64,000 nt of DNA from Modestobacter excelsi. GTDB lineage: Bacteria > Actinomycetota > Actinomycetes > Mycobacteriales > Geodermatophilaceae. The translations under genes and the position numbers were made by a program. Shown here one piece after another: positions 33,607 through 42,411 of the stretch (its first letter is position 1; each line of letters begins with the position of its first letter). The notes under the pieces are model-generated. The model was not told where the DNA came from. It ran no database searches and saw only the letters and a program-made list of their open reading frames with translations. The stretch is from positions 1 to 64,000 of the forward strand of contig NZ_SJEX01000007.1 in the NCBI RefSeq assembly GCF_005930495.1, in the 5' to 3' direction.

Positions 33607-34559
33607 GCGGGGCCCTCCCCCACCGGCGGGGTGCCGTGCGTGTGGAAGGTGGAGATGGTCTGCAGCCCCCAGGCCTGGCCCTTGGCGCGCTCGGCCGCCG
33701 ACCAGTCGATCGGCTGCCAGTCCGGGGCCAGGACGAGCCGCGCGCCCGGGTTGTCCAGCTCGATCCGGTTGCCCGCCGGGTCCCAGACGTAGAGGAAGAA
33801 GCTCTGCTGGATGGTGTGCTTGTGCGGCCCGGTCTCGATGTGGATGCCGTGCTCCAGCGCGAGGTCGGCGGCCCGGAGGACGTCGTCGCGGCTGTCGACG
33901 GCGAAGGAGAGGTGGTGCAGCCGGCCCGACGTGCCGGTGTTGTCCCGGGTCCAGACGGCGTCGTAGCCCTTGTTGGTGAACGTGAGCCAGCTGCCGGCGA
34001 CCCCGTCGTCCAGCACGATCTGCTCGGTGACCATGCCCCCGAGGGTGTCCCGCGCGAAGTCGCGGTTGGCCACGGGGTCCACGCCCAGGTAGTTGATGTG
34101 GTCGATCCGGCGGACGCTCACACCGCGGCCGGGGTAGGCCTGCGCCTGGTTCTTCAGCGCCGGCTTGAGGTCACCCTCGGGCCGGTACCACTCCGTCTCG
34201 TGGTAGACGCCCATCTCGTGGCCGTCGGGGTCGGTGAACACGTACACCGGGCCGTAGCCGGGGTCGCCGTCCTGCCAGCCGCGCCCCAGCCCCGTCGCCT
34301 CGATGGCAGCGACCCGGCGCTGCAGCGCCTCGGGGGTGCTCGCCCGGAAGTTGGTCCGGCCCACGCCGGGCCTCGGCGCCGCGGTGAGCTTGACGGTGGT
34401 GTTCTCGTAGTCGTCCCAGGCGCGCAGGAAGACCGAGTCCCCGGACCTGCCGTTCTCGGTCATGCCGAGGTAGCGGACGTAGAAGTCCAGGCACTCCTCG
34501 GGCTTGTCGGTGAGGACCTCGACGTGGGCGAGGTGGGCGATGTCGTGGAGCGGCGGCAC
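33603..34559 (-). CDS. Extradiol (catechol 2,3-dioxygenase-type) VOC dioxygenase
   Basis: A 318-residue two-module vicinal-oxygen-chelate protein. The iron ligands line up with those of catechol 2,3-dioxygenase: His154 (DHINYLGV), His215 or 216 (LHHLSFAV) and Glu267 (GNRIELD), plus Tyr257 in SFFLYVWD. It should cleave an aromatic diol next to a hydroxyl group. It lies in the ligJ-ligK operon, although the LigAB-type enzyme at 48287-49502 is the expected ring-cleavage enzyme. A second substrate such as a catechol is plausible. Confidence 0.88.
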   Translation of the reverse strand: MPPLHDIAHLAHVEVLTDKPEECLDFYVRYLGMTENGRSGDSVFLRAWDDYENTTVKLTAAPRPGVGRTNFRASTPEALQRRVAAIEATGLGRGWQDGDPGYGPVYVFTDPDGHEMGVYHETEWYRPEGDLKPALKNQAQAYPGRGVSVRRIDHINYLGVDPVANRDFARDTLGGMVTEQIVLDDGVAGSWLTFTNKGYDAVWTRDNTGTSGRLHHLSFAVDSRDDVLRAADLALEHGIHIETGPHKHTIQQSFFLYVWDPAGNRIELDNPGARLVLAPDWQPIDWSAAERAKGQAWGLQTISTFHTHGTPPVGEGPA

Positions 34560-34592
34560 GGGCTCTCCTTGGAGTCGGGTGTCGTGCTGGTC

Positions 34593-35678
34593 CTACGTCC
34601 GGGCTCGGGGGAAGGCCGTGCCGTCGAAGAGCTTGCGGGCGGTGCGCACCACACCGGAGCGGACCACCCGCGGCGGCGTGACGGAGTCGTCGACGACGAC
34701 GTCGACCAGCAGGTGACCGGTGGGGTGCTCGACGTCGACCTGGGAGGTGTCGCGCGGCCAGCCCGCCGTGAGCTCGTGCCCCACCGCGCCGGGCAGCAGC
34801 ATGCCGGTGACCACGCTGACCGCACCCAGCACGCCGATCGAGGTGTGCGGCTGCACCGGGATGAACGAGCGGGTGCACACCTGCCCCCCGTCGCGCGGCG
34901 CGGCGAGCAGCACGGTCTTGGGCACCGAGGACGCCGACACGTCCCCCATGCCCATCAGCTCGGCGGCCTTGCGGCGGAACGCGTCGACCCGCTCCAGCAG
35001 CGCGGCGTCCGCGGCGAGGTCCTCGTGCGACTCGTGCCCGGTCAGCCCGAACGAGTCGGCCCGGGCCAGGACGACCGGCATGCCGTTGTCGACGCAGGTG
35101 ACCTCGATGCCCTCGACGGTGTCCCGGACGTGCCCGGTGGGCAGCAGGGCGCCGGTCGCCGAGCCCTCCGTGTCGGTGAACGCGAGCACCACCGGCGCGG
35201 CCGTCCCCGGCACGCCGGCGATCTCGACGTCACCGCGGTACTCGACCCGGCCGCCCGGCGTCGGGAAGGTGGCGACGGCGACGCTGTCGGAGTTCACCAT
35301 CCGGATGCGCACGCTGGTCTCGCCGTCGCCGGCGGGCACCAGCCCGCGCTCGACCGCGAACGGGCCGACCCCGGCGAGGATGTTGCCGCAGTTCTGCCGG
35401 TCGCTGACCGTCGCCTCGTCCACGCCGAGCTGCAGGAACAGGTAGTCGACGTCGACGTCGGGGTGGTCGGACGGCGAGAGGACCGCCACCTTGCTGGTCA
35501 GCGTGGTCGCGCCGCCCAGCCCGTCGATCTGCCGCGGGTCGGGGGTGCCCATCAGCCGCAGCAGCAGGTCGTTCCGCTCGGCGGGGTCGGCGGGCAGGTC
35601 ACGGGCATCGAGGTACAGGCCCCGGGAGGTGCCGCCGCGCAGCATCGTGCAGCGGACGCCGGTGTCGTCGTAGCTCAT
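34593..35678 (-). CDS. galD: 4-oxalomesaconate tautomerase (GalD-like, PrpF family)
   Basis: A 361-residue PrpF-family protein (MLRGGTSRGLYLDARDLP at the N-terminus, NCGNI and GHE motifs later). GalD of Pseudomonas putida converts the keto to the enol form of 4-oxalomesaconate in gallate breakdown. Its place between LigK and the dioxygenase supports that role here. ATG 35678 has GGAGGTG upstream. PrpF-type aconitate isomerase is the alternative, less likely in this setting. Confidence 0.87.
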   Translation of the reverse strand: MSYDDTGVRCTMLRGGTSRGLYLDARDLPADPAERNDLLLRLMGTPDPRQIDGLGGATTLTSKVAVLSPSDHPDVDVDYLFLQLGVDEATVSDRQNCGNILAGVGPFAVERGLVPAGDGETSVRIRMVNSDSVAVATFPTPGGRVEYRGDVEIAGVPGTAAPVVLAFTDTEGSATGALLPTGHVRDTVEGIEVTCVDNGMPVVLARADSFGLTGHESHEDLAADAALLERVDAFRRKAAELMGMGDVSASSVPKTVLLAAPRDGGQVCTRSFIPVQPHTSIGVLGAVSVVTGMLLPGAVGHELTAGWPRDTSQVDVEHPTGHLLVDVVVDDSVTPPRVVRSGVVRTARKLFDGTAFPRART

Positions 35679-35715
35679 CGACGCACCTCCAGTGGAGAAC
35701 AGGTGCCTGCGGCGC

Positions 35716-36417
35716 TCATCGCTCCTCCGCCCACTTCTCGTAGGACACGTACTCGATGCCGAACTCCGGCAGCTTGGCGCGCAGGCCGTAGCGGTCCAGG
35801 CCCAGCTCACCCTGCTGGAACGCCGCGCGGCTGGCGGCCTCCTTGTCCAGGCGGGCCCGGGAGGCGGCCAGCGCCCGCGGCACGTCGCCGCGCGGCACCA
35901 CCAGCACGCCGTCGTCGTCGGCGACGACCACGTCACCCGGCACGACCTGCTGGCCGCCCAGGACGACCGGCACGTTGACCGCGCCGGCGGTGGCCTTCAC
36001 CGAGCCCTGCGCGCTCACCGCGGTCGACCACGCGGGGAAGCCCATCTCGCGGAGCTCGGCGACGTCGCGGACCCCGCTGCCCAGCACCACGCCGCGCACA
36101 CCGCGCTGGGCCAGCGCCGTGGCGAACAGCTCCCCGAACAGCCCGTCGGTCGACGGGGAGTTGGTCGCGACCACGAGCACGTCGCCCGGGCGGCACTGCT
36201 CGACGGCCACGTGGATCATCAGGTTGTCCCCGGGCCAGCACAGCACCGTGACGGCGGTGCCGCCGATGCGCGCCCCGGGCCAGGCCGGCCGGAACGCGGG
36301 GCCGAGGTAGCCCACCCGCCCCAGGGCCTCGTGCACGGTGGCGACGCCGAAGCCGCCGAGTGCCTCGGCGTCCGCTGCGTCGGCGCGGGGTGGGTCGGTG
36401 ACGACGACGGTCTTCAT
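35716..36417 (-). CDS. ligK: 4-carboxy-4-hydroxy-2-oxoadipate aldolase (LigK/RraA-like)
   Basis: A 233-residue RraA-fold aldolase that splits 4-carboxy-4-hydroxy-2-oxoadipate into pyruvate and oxaloacetate, the last step of the 4,5-cleavage pathway. It has the family's GELFATALAQRGVRGVVLG-SGVRD segment with the metal-coordinating Arg-Asp pair. Length and operon partners match LigK/ProA aldolases rather than RraA proper. The ATG overlaps the GntR gene stop by 4 bp. Confidence 0.9.
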   Translation of the reverse strand: MKTVVVTDPPRADAADAEALGGFGVATVHEALGRVGYLGPAFRPAWPGARIGGTAVTVLCWPGDNLMIHVAVEQCRPGDVLVVATNSPSTDGLFGELFATALAQRGVRGVVLGSGVRDVAELREMGFPAWSTAVSAQGSVKATAGAVNVPVVLGGQQVVPGDVVVADDDGVLVVPRGDVPRALAASRARLDKEAASRAAFQQGELGLDRYGLRAKLPEFGIEYVSYEKWAEER

Positions 36418-37067
36418 GCACGTCCTCCGGGTTCACGAGCGGGCTGGGCCAGCGCGGCGATGACGCTGCAGAAGTGCTCGACGGTGGCGGTCTCGGCGCG
36501 GTCGGGATCGCCGGCGGCGATCGCGTCGACCACCGCGGTGAGCTCGCGGAGGCTGACCTGCGGCCGCCCCGGTCGGAGCGAGAGCTGGAACTGGTGGCGG
36601 ACCACCTGCGCCTGCAGCCGGTCGACGAGGCCGGCGGCCACCGGGTGGCGCGCGGCGTCGCGCACGAGGCCGTGCAGCTGGGAGATGAGCTCCGAGTACT
36701 TGAGCAGGTCACCGCACCGCACCGCGTCGTCCATGGCGGACAGGTGCGCCCGCAGGCGACCGACCTGCTCGCCGGTGACGCGCTCGGCGGCCTTGCGCGC
36801 CAGCAGACCCTCGAGCACCATCCGGCACTCGGTCGTCGCGACCGCCTCGTCGACGGACACGACGCGGACCCGCGCTCCCCTGTTCGGGATCCGCTCGACC
36901 AGGCCGTCGGCGATCAGGACGTCGATGGCCAGCCGGACGCTGCTGCGGTTGACCCCGATCTGCTCGGCCAGCTCGGCCTCGACCAGCCGGTGACCCGGGG
37001 GCATGTCCCCCCGGGAGATCGCCGCGCGCAGGACACGTTCGGCAGCGTCCCGTGCTGCTGCCGCCAT
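36414..37067 (-). CDS. GntR family transcriptional regulator (FadR/FCD subfamily)
   Basis: A 217-residue regulator. A winged helix (about residues 8-75: ISRGDMPPGHRLVEAELAEQIGVNRSSVR) is followed by an all-helical FCD ligand domain. It is the first gene of the ligK-galD-dioxygenase-oxidoreductase-ligJ operon and overlaps ligK by 4 bp, so it is probably the pathway's autoregulated repressor. ATG 37067 has GGGGGA upstream. Direct repeats 30 bases upstream are candidate operators. The inducer is unknown. Confidence 0.9.
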   Translation of the reverse strand: MAAAARDAAERVLRAAISRGDMPPGHRLVEAELAEQIGVNRSSVRLAIDVLIADGLVERIPNRGARVRVVSVDEAVATTECRMVLEGLLARKAAERVTGEQVGRLRAHLSAMDDAVRCGDLLKYSELISQLHGLVRDAARHPVAAGLVDRLQAQVVRHQFQLSLRPGRPQVSLRELTAVVDAIAAGDPDRAETATVEHFCSVIAALAQPAREPGGRA

Positions 37068-37096
37068 CCGTCCCCCTGCCGTCGTCAGGACCCTAA

Positions 37097-37119
37097 GGAT
37101 TGTCAACAGGATCGTCAAC
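37097..37119. promoter_or_regulatory. Direct repeat between the GntR gene and the divergent SDR
   Basis: GGATTGTCAAC (37097-37107) and GGATCGTCAAC (37109-37119) are two 11-base copies with one mismatch and a 12-base period. They lie 30 bases from the GntR start and about 100 bases from the SDR start, in the only gap between the two units. A GntR operator is the likeliest reading. Confidence 0.6.
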
Positions 37120-37217
37120 CGCGGTCGAGGAGCCGTCCTGGGCGAGGTGCGCTAGACAGTCGGAGCGGCTCGCAGTACGGACCGCGCGACGCGGGACCAG
37201 CGGGAGCGGGAGGCCAG

Positions 37218-37979
37218 GTGAGCTCGACGGACATGCACGGCAGCGTCGCGCCCGGCACGGTCGTCGTGGTGACCGGTGGCGCGCGCGGCATCGGCGCGGG
37301 GCTGAGCCGGTACCTGGCGTCCCAGGGCGCGGCCGTGGTGACGGCTGACGTCGTGGAGCCGGCCGGGGACGCGGACGGCCTGGACATCGCCCACCTCCGG
37401 GCCGACGTGAGCGACGAGTCGTCGTGGCGGCAGCTCGTGGCGGCCGTCCTCGATCGGCACGGCCGCATCGACGCACTCGTCAACAACGCCGCCATCTACC
37501 AGGGACTGGGGGCCAAACGGCCGTTCACCGACATCACCGTCGAGGAGTGGGACCAGGTCATGTCGGTCAACACCCGGGGCGTGTGGCTCGGGATGCGGGC
37601 GGTCCACCCGGTCATGAAGGCCCAGGGGCGGGGCCGCGTGGTGAACATCGCGTCGTCCACCGTGCACATGGGCGTGCCGTACTTCGCCCACTACACGGCC
37701 TCGAAGGGTGCGGTGATCGCGCTGACCCGAAGCGTGGCCCGGGAGGTCGGCGCGGACGGCATCACGGTGAACGCCGTCGCGCCAGGGTTGGTCGAGACCG
37801 ACGCCACCCGAGCCCTCAACGACCCGGACTATCTGGCCGCGTCGGCCGGACGCCGCGCCGTCCCCCGGCCGATGGAGCCCGGCGACCTGGCGCCGGTGGT
37901 GTCCTTCCTGTGCTCCGACGGCAGCGGGTTCATGACCGGGCAGACGCTGATCGTGGACGGCGGGGTGACCTTCAGCTGA
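37218..37979 (+). CDS. SDR family oxidoreductase
   Basis: A 253-residue classical short-chain dehydrogenase: TGGARGIG cofactor motif, NNAAI, catalytic Ser in NIASSTV and YTASK. It starts at GTG 37218 with GGGAGG upstream; ATG 37233 is the alternative. It is divergent from the GntR-ligK operon across the direct-repeat site, so it may be co-regulated. Its 3' end overlaps the convergent esterase gene by 8 bp. The substrate is unknown; an aromatic alcohol or ketone is possible. Confidence 0.9.
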   Translation: MSSTDMHGSVAPGTVVVVTGGARGIGAGLSRYLASQGAAVVTADVVEPAGDADGLDIAHLRADVSDESSWRQLVAAVLDRHGRIDALVNNAAIYQGLGAKRPFTDITVEEWDQVMSVNTRGVWLGMRAVHPVMKAQGRGRVVNIASSTVHMGVPYFAHYTASKGAVIALTRSVAREVGADGITVNAVAPGLVETDATRALNDPDYLAASAGRRAVPRPMEPGDLAPVVSFLCSDGSGFMTGQTLIVDGGVTFS

Positions 37980-38856
37980 CGCCGGCGGCCGCGCCCGGCG
38001 GGGCCTCGTCGGCCAGGAGGGTGCTGCGCAGGAAGGCGCTCACCGTCCCCAGGACCGGCGGGGTGTCGAAGGCAGGGTCCTCGTGGTTGGCGCCGGCCAG
38101 CAGGAGCAGGGTCGCCGGGACCCCCCGCGCCCGCAGCTCCCGGTGGAAGGTGCGGCTGTGCTCGGACGGCACGAGCCCGTCCCGGTCCCCGTGCGCCAGG
38201 AGGAACGGCGGGGCACCGGGGTGCACGTGGGTGACAGGGCTCGCGGCCCGGGCCGCGTCCGCCACCTCCGGCACCGACGCGGCGCCCAGCAGGCGGGCCT
38301 CCTGGGAGGGGACGTCGGGTGGACCGGTGACGAAGGGGGGCAGCGGTCCCGCCGGCACGTCGGTGTCGCGCAGGGTGAGGTCGGTGACCGGGAACCAGCA
38401 CACGGCGGCCTGCACCGAGCTGTCGCCGAGTTCGGGGTCGCGCTCGTCCGGGCACAGCGCCAGGAGCGCGGCGAGGTGGCCGCCCGCCGACCCGCCCCAG
38501 ACCCCGACCCGGTCGGCGGCGAGGCCGAGGTCGGCGGCGTTCCGGCGCAACCACCGGACCGCCGCCCGGGCGTCGTCGAGCGGCGCGGGGAACGTCGCCT
38601 CACCGCTCAGCCGGTACTGCACCGCCGCGATCGCCACCCCGGCCGCGGCCACCGGCAGCAGCCGTTCCGCGGCCCGGGCGCTGCGCGACCCCCGCAGCCA
38701 GCCACCCCCGTGCAACCACACGCACAGCGGTGCGGGCCGGGCGGCCGGGAGGTAGAGGTCCAGCTGCAGCTCGATCCCCGGCTCACTGCGGTAGACCACG
38801 TCCCGCCGCACCGTCACCTGCGGCAGGTCGCCGGTGGGTGCCGGGCGCCCGGTCAC
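37972..38856 (-). CDS. Alpha/beta hydrolase, HSL/BD-FAE-type esterase
   Basis: A 294-residue esterase. HGGGW (residues 49-53) gives the oxyanion hole, the nucleophile is in GVWGGSAGGH, the acid is in HGDRDGLVP and the His is in ANHEDPAF. The type includes carboxylesterases and feruloyl esterases. It starts with GTG 38856, 1 base after the flavin oxidoreductase gene, so it is cotranscribed with it and perhaps with the upstream Liv transporter. It may release aromatic acids from esters; that is an inference. Confidence 0.88.
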   Translation of the reverse strand: MTGRPAPTGDLPQVTVRRDVVYRSEPGIELQLDLYLPAARPAPLCVWLHGGGWLRGSRSARAAERLLPVAAAGVAIAAVQYRLSGEATFPAPLDDARAAVRWLRRNAADLGLAADRVGVWGGSAGGHLAALLALCPDERDPELGDSSVQAAVCWFPVTDLTLRDTDVPAGPLPPFVTGPPDVPSQEARLLGAASVPEVADAARAASPVTHVHPGAPPFLLAHGDRDGLVPSEHSRTFHRELRARGVPATLLLLAGANHEDPAFDTPPVLGTVSAFLRSTLLADEAPPGAAAGVS

Positions 38857-38857
38857 G

Positions 38858-39961
38858 TCAGGCCCCCACGGCGGCGGCGACCCCGCGGACGGCGGGGATC
38901 ACCTCGTCGCGGAACAGCCGGACCGAGCGCAGGGACGTCGAGGGGTCCAGCGACCCCCAGGCGAAGGAGCCGGCGACGTGGTTCACCTCGCCGTCCGTGA
39001 CGGCCTCGGCCACCCGCCGGGCGACCGTCTCCGGCGACCCGGCGTACAGCTTGCCCTCCGCGAGCAGCTGGTCGACGTCCACCGGTCGGGTGCGCTGCTC
39101 GTCGCCGTGCAGCCGCCAGAGGTGGGTGAAGTTGGTGTGGTGGTCGGCGAAGGCCGGCCGCAGCAGGGCCAGCGCCTCGTCGTCGGTCGGCGCGACGACC
39201 ACGTGCCGCATCATCCCGAACCGCGGGGTCACTCCCGGCAGCGCGTACCGGACCCTGCCGCGCGCGCTCGACTCGGAGAAGCGTGCGAAGAAGAGCCTGC
39301 TCTGCTCCCGGACGGCGGCCAGCGGCGGGGAGAAGAAGCCGAACCCGAAGATGACGTTGTAGCCCTCCTCGCCCAGCCGCGGGATCGAGGCGGGGTTGGA
39401 CGTCGGGTACCACAGCGGCGGGTGCGGGCGCTGGCGCACCGACACGTGCAGCGCCACCGGCTCCCCGTTCCCGTCCGGACCCGGGCGCCGGAAGACCCCG
39501 GTCTCCAGCGCCTCGAGGATCGCCGGCATCAGCTCCTCGAAGCGGTCCGCGGCCTCCGGCGGCGTCAGCCCGAACATCGCGGTCTCGTGCGGGGAGGACC
39601 CCTTGCCCACGCCGATCTCCAGCCGACCGTCGCTGAGCTGGTCGAGCATGCAGATCTCCTGCACCAGCCTCAGCGGGTCGTACAGCGGCACGATGAAGGT
39701 CGTGGGCGCCAGCCGGATCCGCTCGGTCGCCCGGGCGGCCGCGGCCAGGAACAGCGCCGGGGAGGGGGCCAGCCCCAGCGGCGTGCCGTGGTGCTCCGCC
39801 AGGTGGTAGACGCTGAAGCCGCCCCGGTCGGCCTCGGCCAGCAGGTCCAGCCGGCTCTGGTAGACGTCGCCCGCCGTCCTCCCGGGCGCGGCGTCGATCC
39901 AGTCGAAGAGGCCGAACGTGATGTCCTGCGGCGCCTCCGGTGCTCCCGGGTCAGGCGGCAT
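38858..39961 (-). CDS. LLM class flavin-dependent oxidoreductase (luciferase-like)
   Basis: A 367-residue bacterial-luciferase-fold enzyme. The N-terminal AEADRGGFSVYHLAEHHGTPLGLAPSP block and the SPHETAMFGL segment are typical of two-component flavin monooxygenases that use FMNH2 supplied by a separate reductase. It follows the Liv-type binding protein gene by 78 bases and is joined to the esterase. It may hydroxylate or oxidise an imported aromatic or alkyl compound; the substrate is unknown. Confidence 0.88.
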   Translation of the reverse strand: MPPDPGAPEAPQDITFGLFDWIDAAPGRTAGDVYQSRLDLLAEADRGGFSVYHLAEHHGTPLGLAPSPALFLAAAARATERIRLAPTTFIVPLYDPLRLVQEICMLDQLSDGRLEIGVGKGSSPHETAMFGLTPPEAADRFEELMPAILEALETGVFRRPGPDGNGEPVALHVSVRQRPHPPLWYPTSNPASIPRLGEEGYNVIFGFGFFSPPLAAVREQSRLFFARFSESSARGRVRYALPGVTPRFGMMRHVVVAPTDDEALALLRPAFADHHTNFTHLWRLHGDEQRTRPVDVDQLLAEGKLYAGSPETVARRVAEAVTDGEVNHVAGSFAWGSLDPSTSLRSVRLFRDEVIPAVRGVAAAVGA

Positions 39962-40039
39962 GTCGTGGGTCCTCGTCGTCGGTGGACGGCTGGCCGGGGC
40001 CCGGGACGGTGTCCCGGACCCCGGCCAGGGGGTGGGTGA

Positions 40040-41302
40040 CTACCCGGCGACCGGCTTGAAGCCCGCCTGCCCGTCGTACTGGACCAGCTGCACCGTGGAG
40101 ATGGCCGCGTCGTCCTTCGTGGTGGTGTCGACCGTGATGCCGTCGAGGAGCAGCGGCGCCTGGAACCCGCTGATCGACTTCATCGAGTCCATGAACGACT
40201 CGCGCGTCGGCTCCTCCATGCCCTGGAAGGCCTCGTCGAGCACCGCACCCTCGGCGTAGCTCCACGCGCAGTGCGGGGTGTACGTCGTGGCGATCTTCGA
40301 GCCGTACTTCTGGAAGGCGTCGTTGTAGGCCTTCACGTCCTCGTCGTTGGCGAACGCCGGCGAGTTCGGGTTCTTGGAGAACGACGGGGTGTACACGGCC
40401 GGGTACGCGGCCGCGCCGCCGGGCTGCAGGATGGTCCCCGGCGTCGAGGTGTTCGACGGCAGGAAGATGCGCGGCAGCCAGCCCAGGGACTGCGCCTTGG
40501 TGAGCACGCCGACCTGCAGCGGGGTGACCGACACGGCGCTCAGCAGCACGTCGGCCTTGCTCGACGCGAGCTCGGTCACCTGGGCGTCGAGGGTCGTGTC
40601 GGTCGGCTCGTAGGTGGCATCGGCGACGACCTCGACCTGGCTGCCCTCGATGGCCTCGTTGAAGCCGTCCAGGTAGCTCTGCCCGAAGTCGTCGTTCTGG
40701 GCCAGGGTCGCCACCGTCACCGGCTTGCCCTCCTTGGCCAGCAGCTCGCCGAACGCGCGGCCCTCGGTCGCGTAGGTCGGCACGAAGCCGGTGGTCCACG
40801 GGTGCGCGTCCTGGTCGCTGGAGAACGTGCGGGCGCCGGTGGTGAGCAGGACCTGGGGCACCTCCTCCTCCTCCGCGATGGGCATCACGGCCGCGTTGGT
40901 GGGAGTGCCCAGCGCCCCGACGTAGGCGAAGATGCCGTCGTTGATCAGCTGGCGGAAGTTGGACACCGCCTTCGCGGGGTCGTACACGTCGTCGAGGTAG
41001 GTGAAGTCGACCTGGCGGGTCTTCCCGTCACCGAACTCGAACCCGCCGGCGGCGTTCTTCGCCTCGATGTAGGAGTCCAGACCGGCAATCGTGCAGGAGC
41101 CGGGGCCGGCGGTCGGACCGCTGAGCGGACTGCTGATGCCGATGCTGATCGAGTCGTCGGTGATGCCGGGGCTCGAGGCGGAGTCGTCCGCGCCGGGGCC
41201 GCCGGAGCTGCTGTCCCGGGTGCACCCGGACACGAGCAGCGCAGCGATGCTGACAGTGGCGATCACGCCACTGGCACGCGCCGCGTTTCGGGTCTTCGTC
41301 AT
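40040..41302 (-). CDS. Branched-chain amino acid/aromatic acid-type ABC transporter substrate-binding lipoprotein
   Basis: A 420-residue lipoprotein with lipobox LVSGC (Cys27) and a Ser/Gly/Asp-rich linker, then a LivK-type periplasmic-binding fold (SIGISSPLSGPTAG near the start of the mature domain). Many members of this family bind aromatic acids rather than leucine. Position beside O-demethylation genes makes an aromatic acid ligand likely (inference). ATG 41302 has GAGAGG upstream. It lies 20 bases after the permease gene. Confidence 0.9.
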   Translation of the reverse strand: MTKTRNAARASGVIATVSIAALLVSGCTRDSSSGGPGADDSASSPGITDDSISIGISSPLSGPTAGPGSCTIAGLDSYIEAKNAAGGFEFGDGKTRQVDFTYLDDVYDPAKAVSNFRQLINDGIFAYVGALGTPTNAAVMPIAEEEEVPQVLLTTGARTFSSDQDAHPWTTGFVPTYATEGRAFGELLAKEGKPVTVATLAQNDDFGQSYLDGFNEAIEGSQVEVVADATYEPTDTTLDAQVTELASSKADVLLSAVSVTPLQVGVLTKAQSLGWLPRIFLPSNTSTPGTILQPGGAAAYPAVYTPSFSKNPNSPAFANDEDVKAYNDAFQKYGSKIATTYTPHCAWSYAEGAVLDEAFQGMEEPTRESFMDSMKSISGFQAPLLLDGITVDTTTKDDAAISTVQLVQYDGQAGFKPVAG

Positions 41303-41322
41303 TGAATCGCCTCTCTCGGGGT

Positions 41323-42411
41323 TCACGAGTGCTGGTCGGTGGTGGCCGACGGTGCGGACGCTCGGTGCGTCGCCTCGTCGGAGGTCGTGGGAGGAGCCGA
41401 CGGGTGCGGACGACGGGTGGACGACCGCAGCCGCGCGAGCCTGCGTGGCAGGGACACCAGGCCGGCGGGCAGGAGGAACAGCACCGCCAGCAGGACCGCG
41501 CCGGAGATCAGCGCGGTGCGGGAGGAGTTCACCTGACCGGCGAGCACCGGCACGAGCACGTAGTAGACGGCTCCGAGGGCCGTTCCGATGATGCTCGCGG
41601 AGCCACCGATCACCATCGCGGCGACCAGGTTGATCGACGTGGCGAAGACCAGGGTCTCCGGTGAGGTGTACTGCACGATGGCGAGGTACATGAAGCCGGA
41701 CACGCCGCCGAGCAGGGACGCGATCGTGAAGGCCAGCACCTTCGTGCGGTAGGGCGAGACGCCCATGGACAGCGCCACCGCCTCGTTCTCCTTGACGATG
41801 GCGAAGGACCGTCCGATGCGCCCTCGGACCAGGTTGCGGGCGAGCACGAACGCGACGACCGCGATGAGCACGACGACGTAGTACCGCCACTGGTCGTTGG
41901 CCAGACCGGTCGACTCGGGTGCGCGGAGCCAGCTGACCACCTGCCCCTGCGACCCGCCGGTGAAGTCGTCGAACCGTCGGGCGAGCGGGACCCCCACGAT
42001 CGGCAGGGCGAGGGTGATCATGGCCAGCGCGAGCCCGCGCAGGCGGGCCGCGGCGAGCGCCACCAGCATCCCGACGACCGCGGGCACCACCGCGCAGAGC
42101 AGCAGCGTCAGCGGCCCCGGCCAGCCGTGCAGGATCCCGTACGCCGCGATGTAGGCCCCGAGCCCCAGGAAGGCGCTCTGCCCCAGCGACACCTGACCGG
42201 TGTAGCCCATCACGATGTTCAGGCCCAGGATCGCCACCGCGAAGACGGCGATGCTCGAGAGCTGGTAGTTGACGTAGGGGCTCGACACCAGCGGGGCGAC
42301 GACGAGCGCGACGGCGAGCACGCCGACGAACGCGATGCCCCGCCAGCGGGAGGTCGAGCCCGAGCGGGAGGTCGAGGCGGCGCGCGCGGTCGAGGTCGGA
42401 GTGGTGGCCAT
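41323..42411 (-). CDS. Liv-type ABC transporter permease (LivM-like)
   Basis: A 362-residue membrane permease with about ten helices and the LivM signature GYTGQVSLGQSAFLGLGAY near residue 70. The EAA-like loop lies around VSPYRTKVLAFTIASLLGGVSG. The C-terminal tail is Ser/Thr/Arg-rich. The start codon shares one base with the LivH stop (TGATG), which indicates coupling. It forms the channel with the LivH-like partner. Confidence 0.93.
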   Translation of the reverse strand: MATTPTSTARAASTSRSGSTSRWRGIAFVGVLAVALVVAPLVSSPYVNYQLSSIAVFAVAILGLNIVMGYTGQVSLGQSAFLGLGAYIAAYGILHGWPGPLTLLLCAVVPAVVGMLVALAAARLRGLALAMITLALPIVGVPLARRFDDFTGGSQGQVVSWLRAPESTGLANDQWRYYVVVLIAVVAFVLARNLVRGRIGRSFAIVKENEAVALSMGVSPYRTKVLAFTIASLLGGVSGFMYLAIVQYTSPETLVFATSINLVAAMVIGGSASIIGTALGAVYYVLVPVLAGQVNSSRTALISGAVLLAVLFLLPAGLVSLPRRLARLRSSTRRPHPSAPPTTSDEATHRASAPSATTDQHS

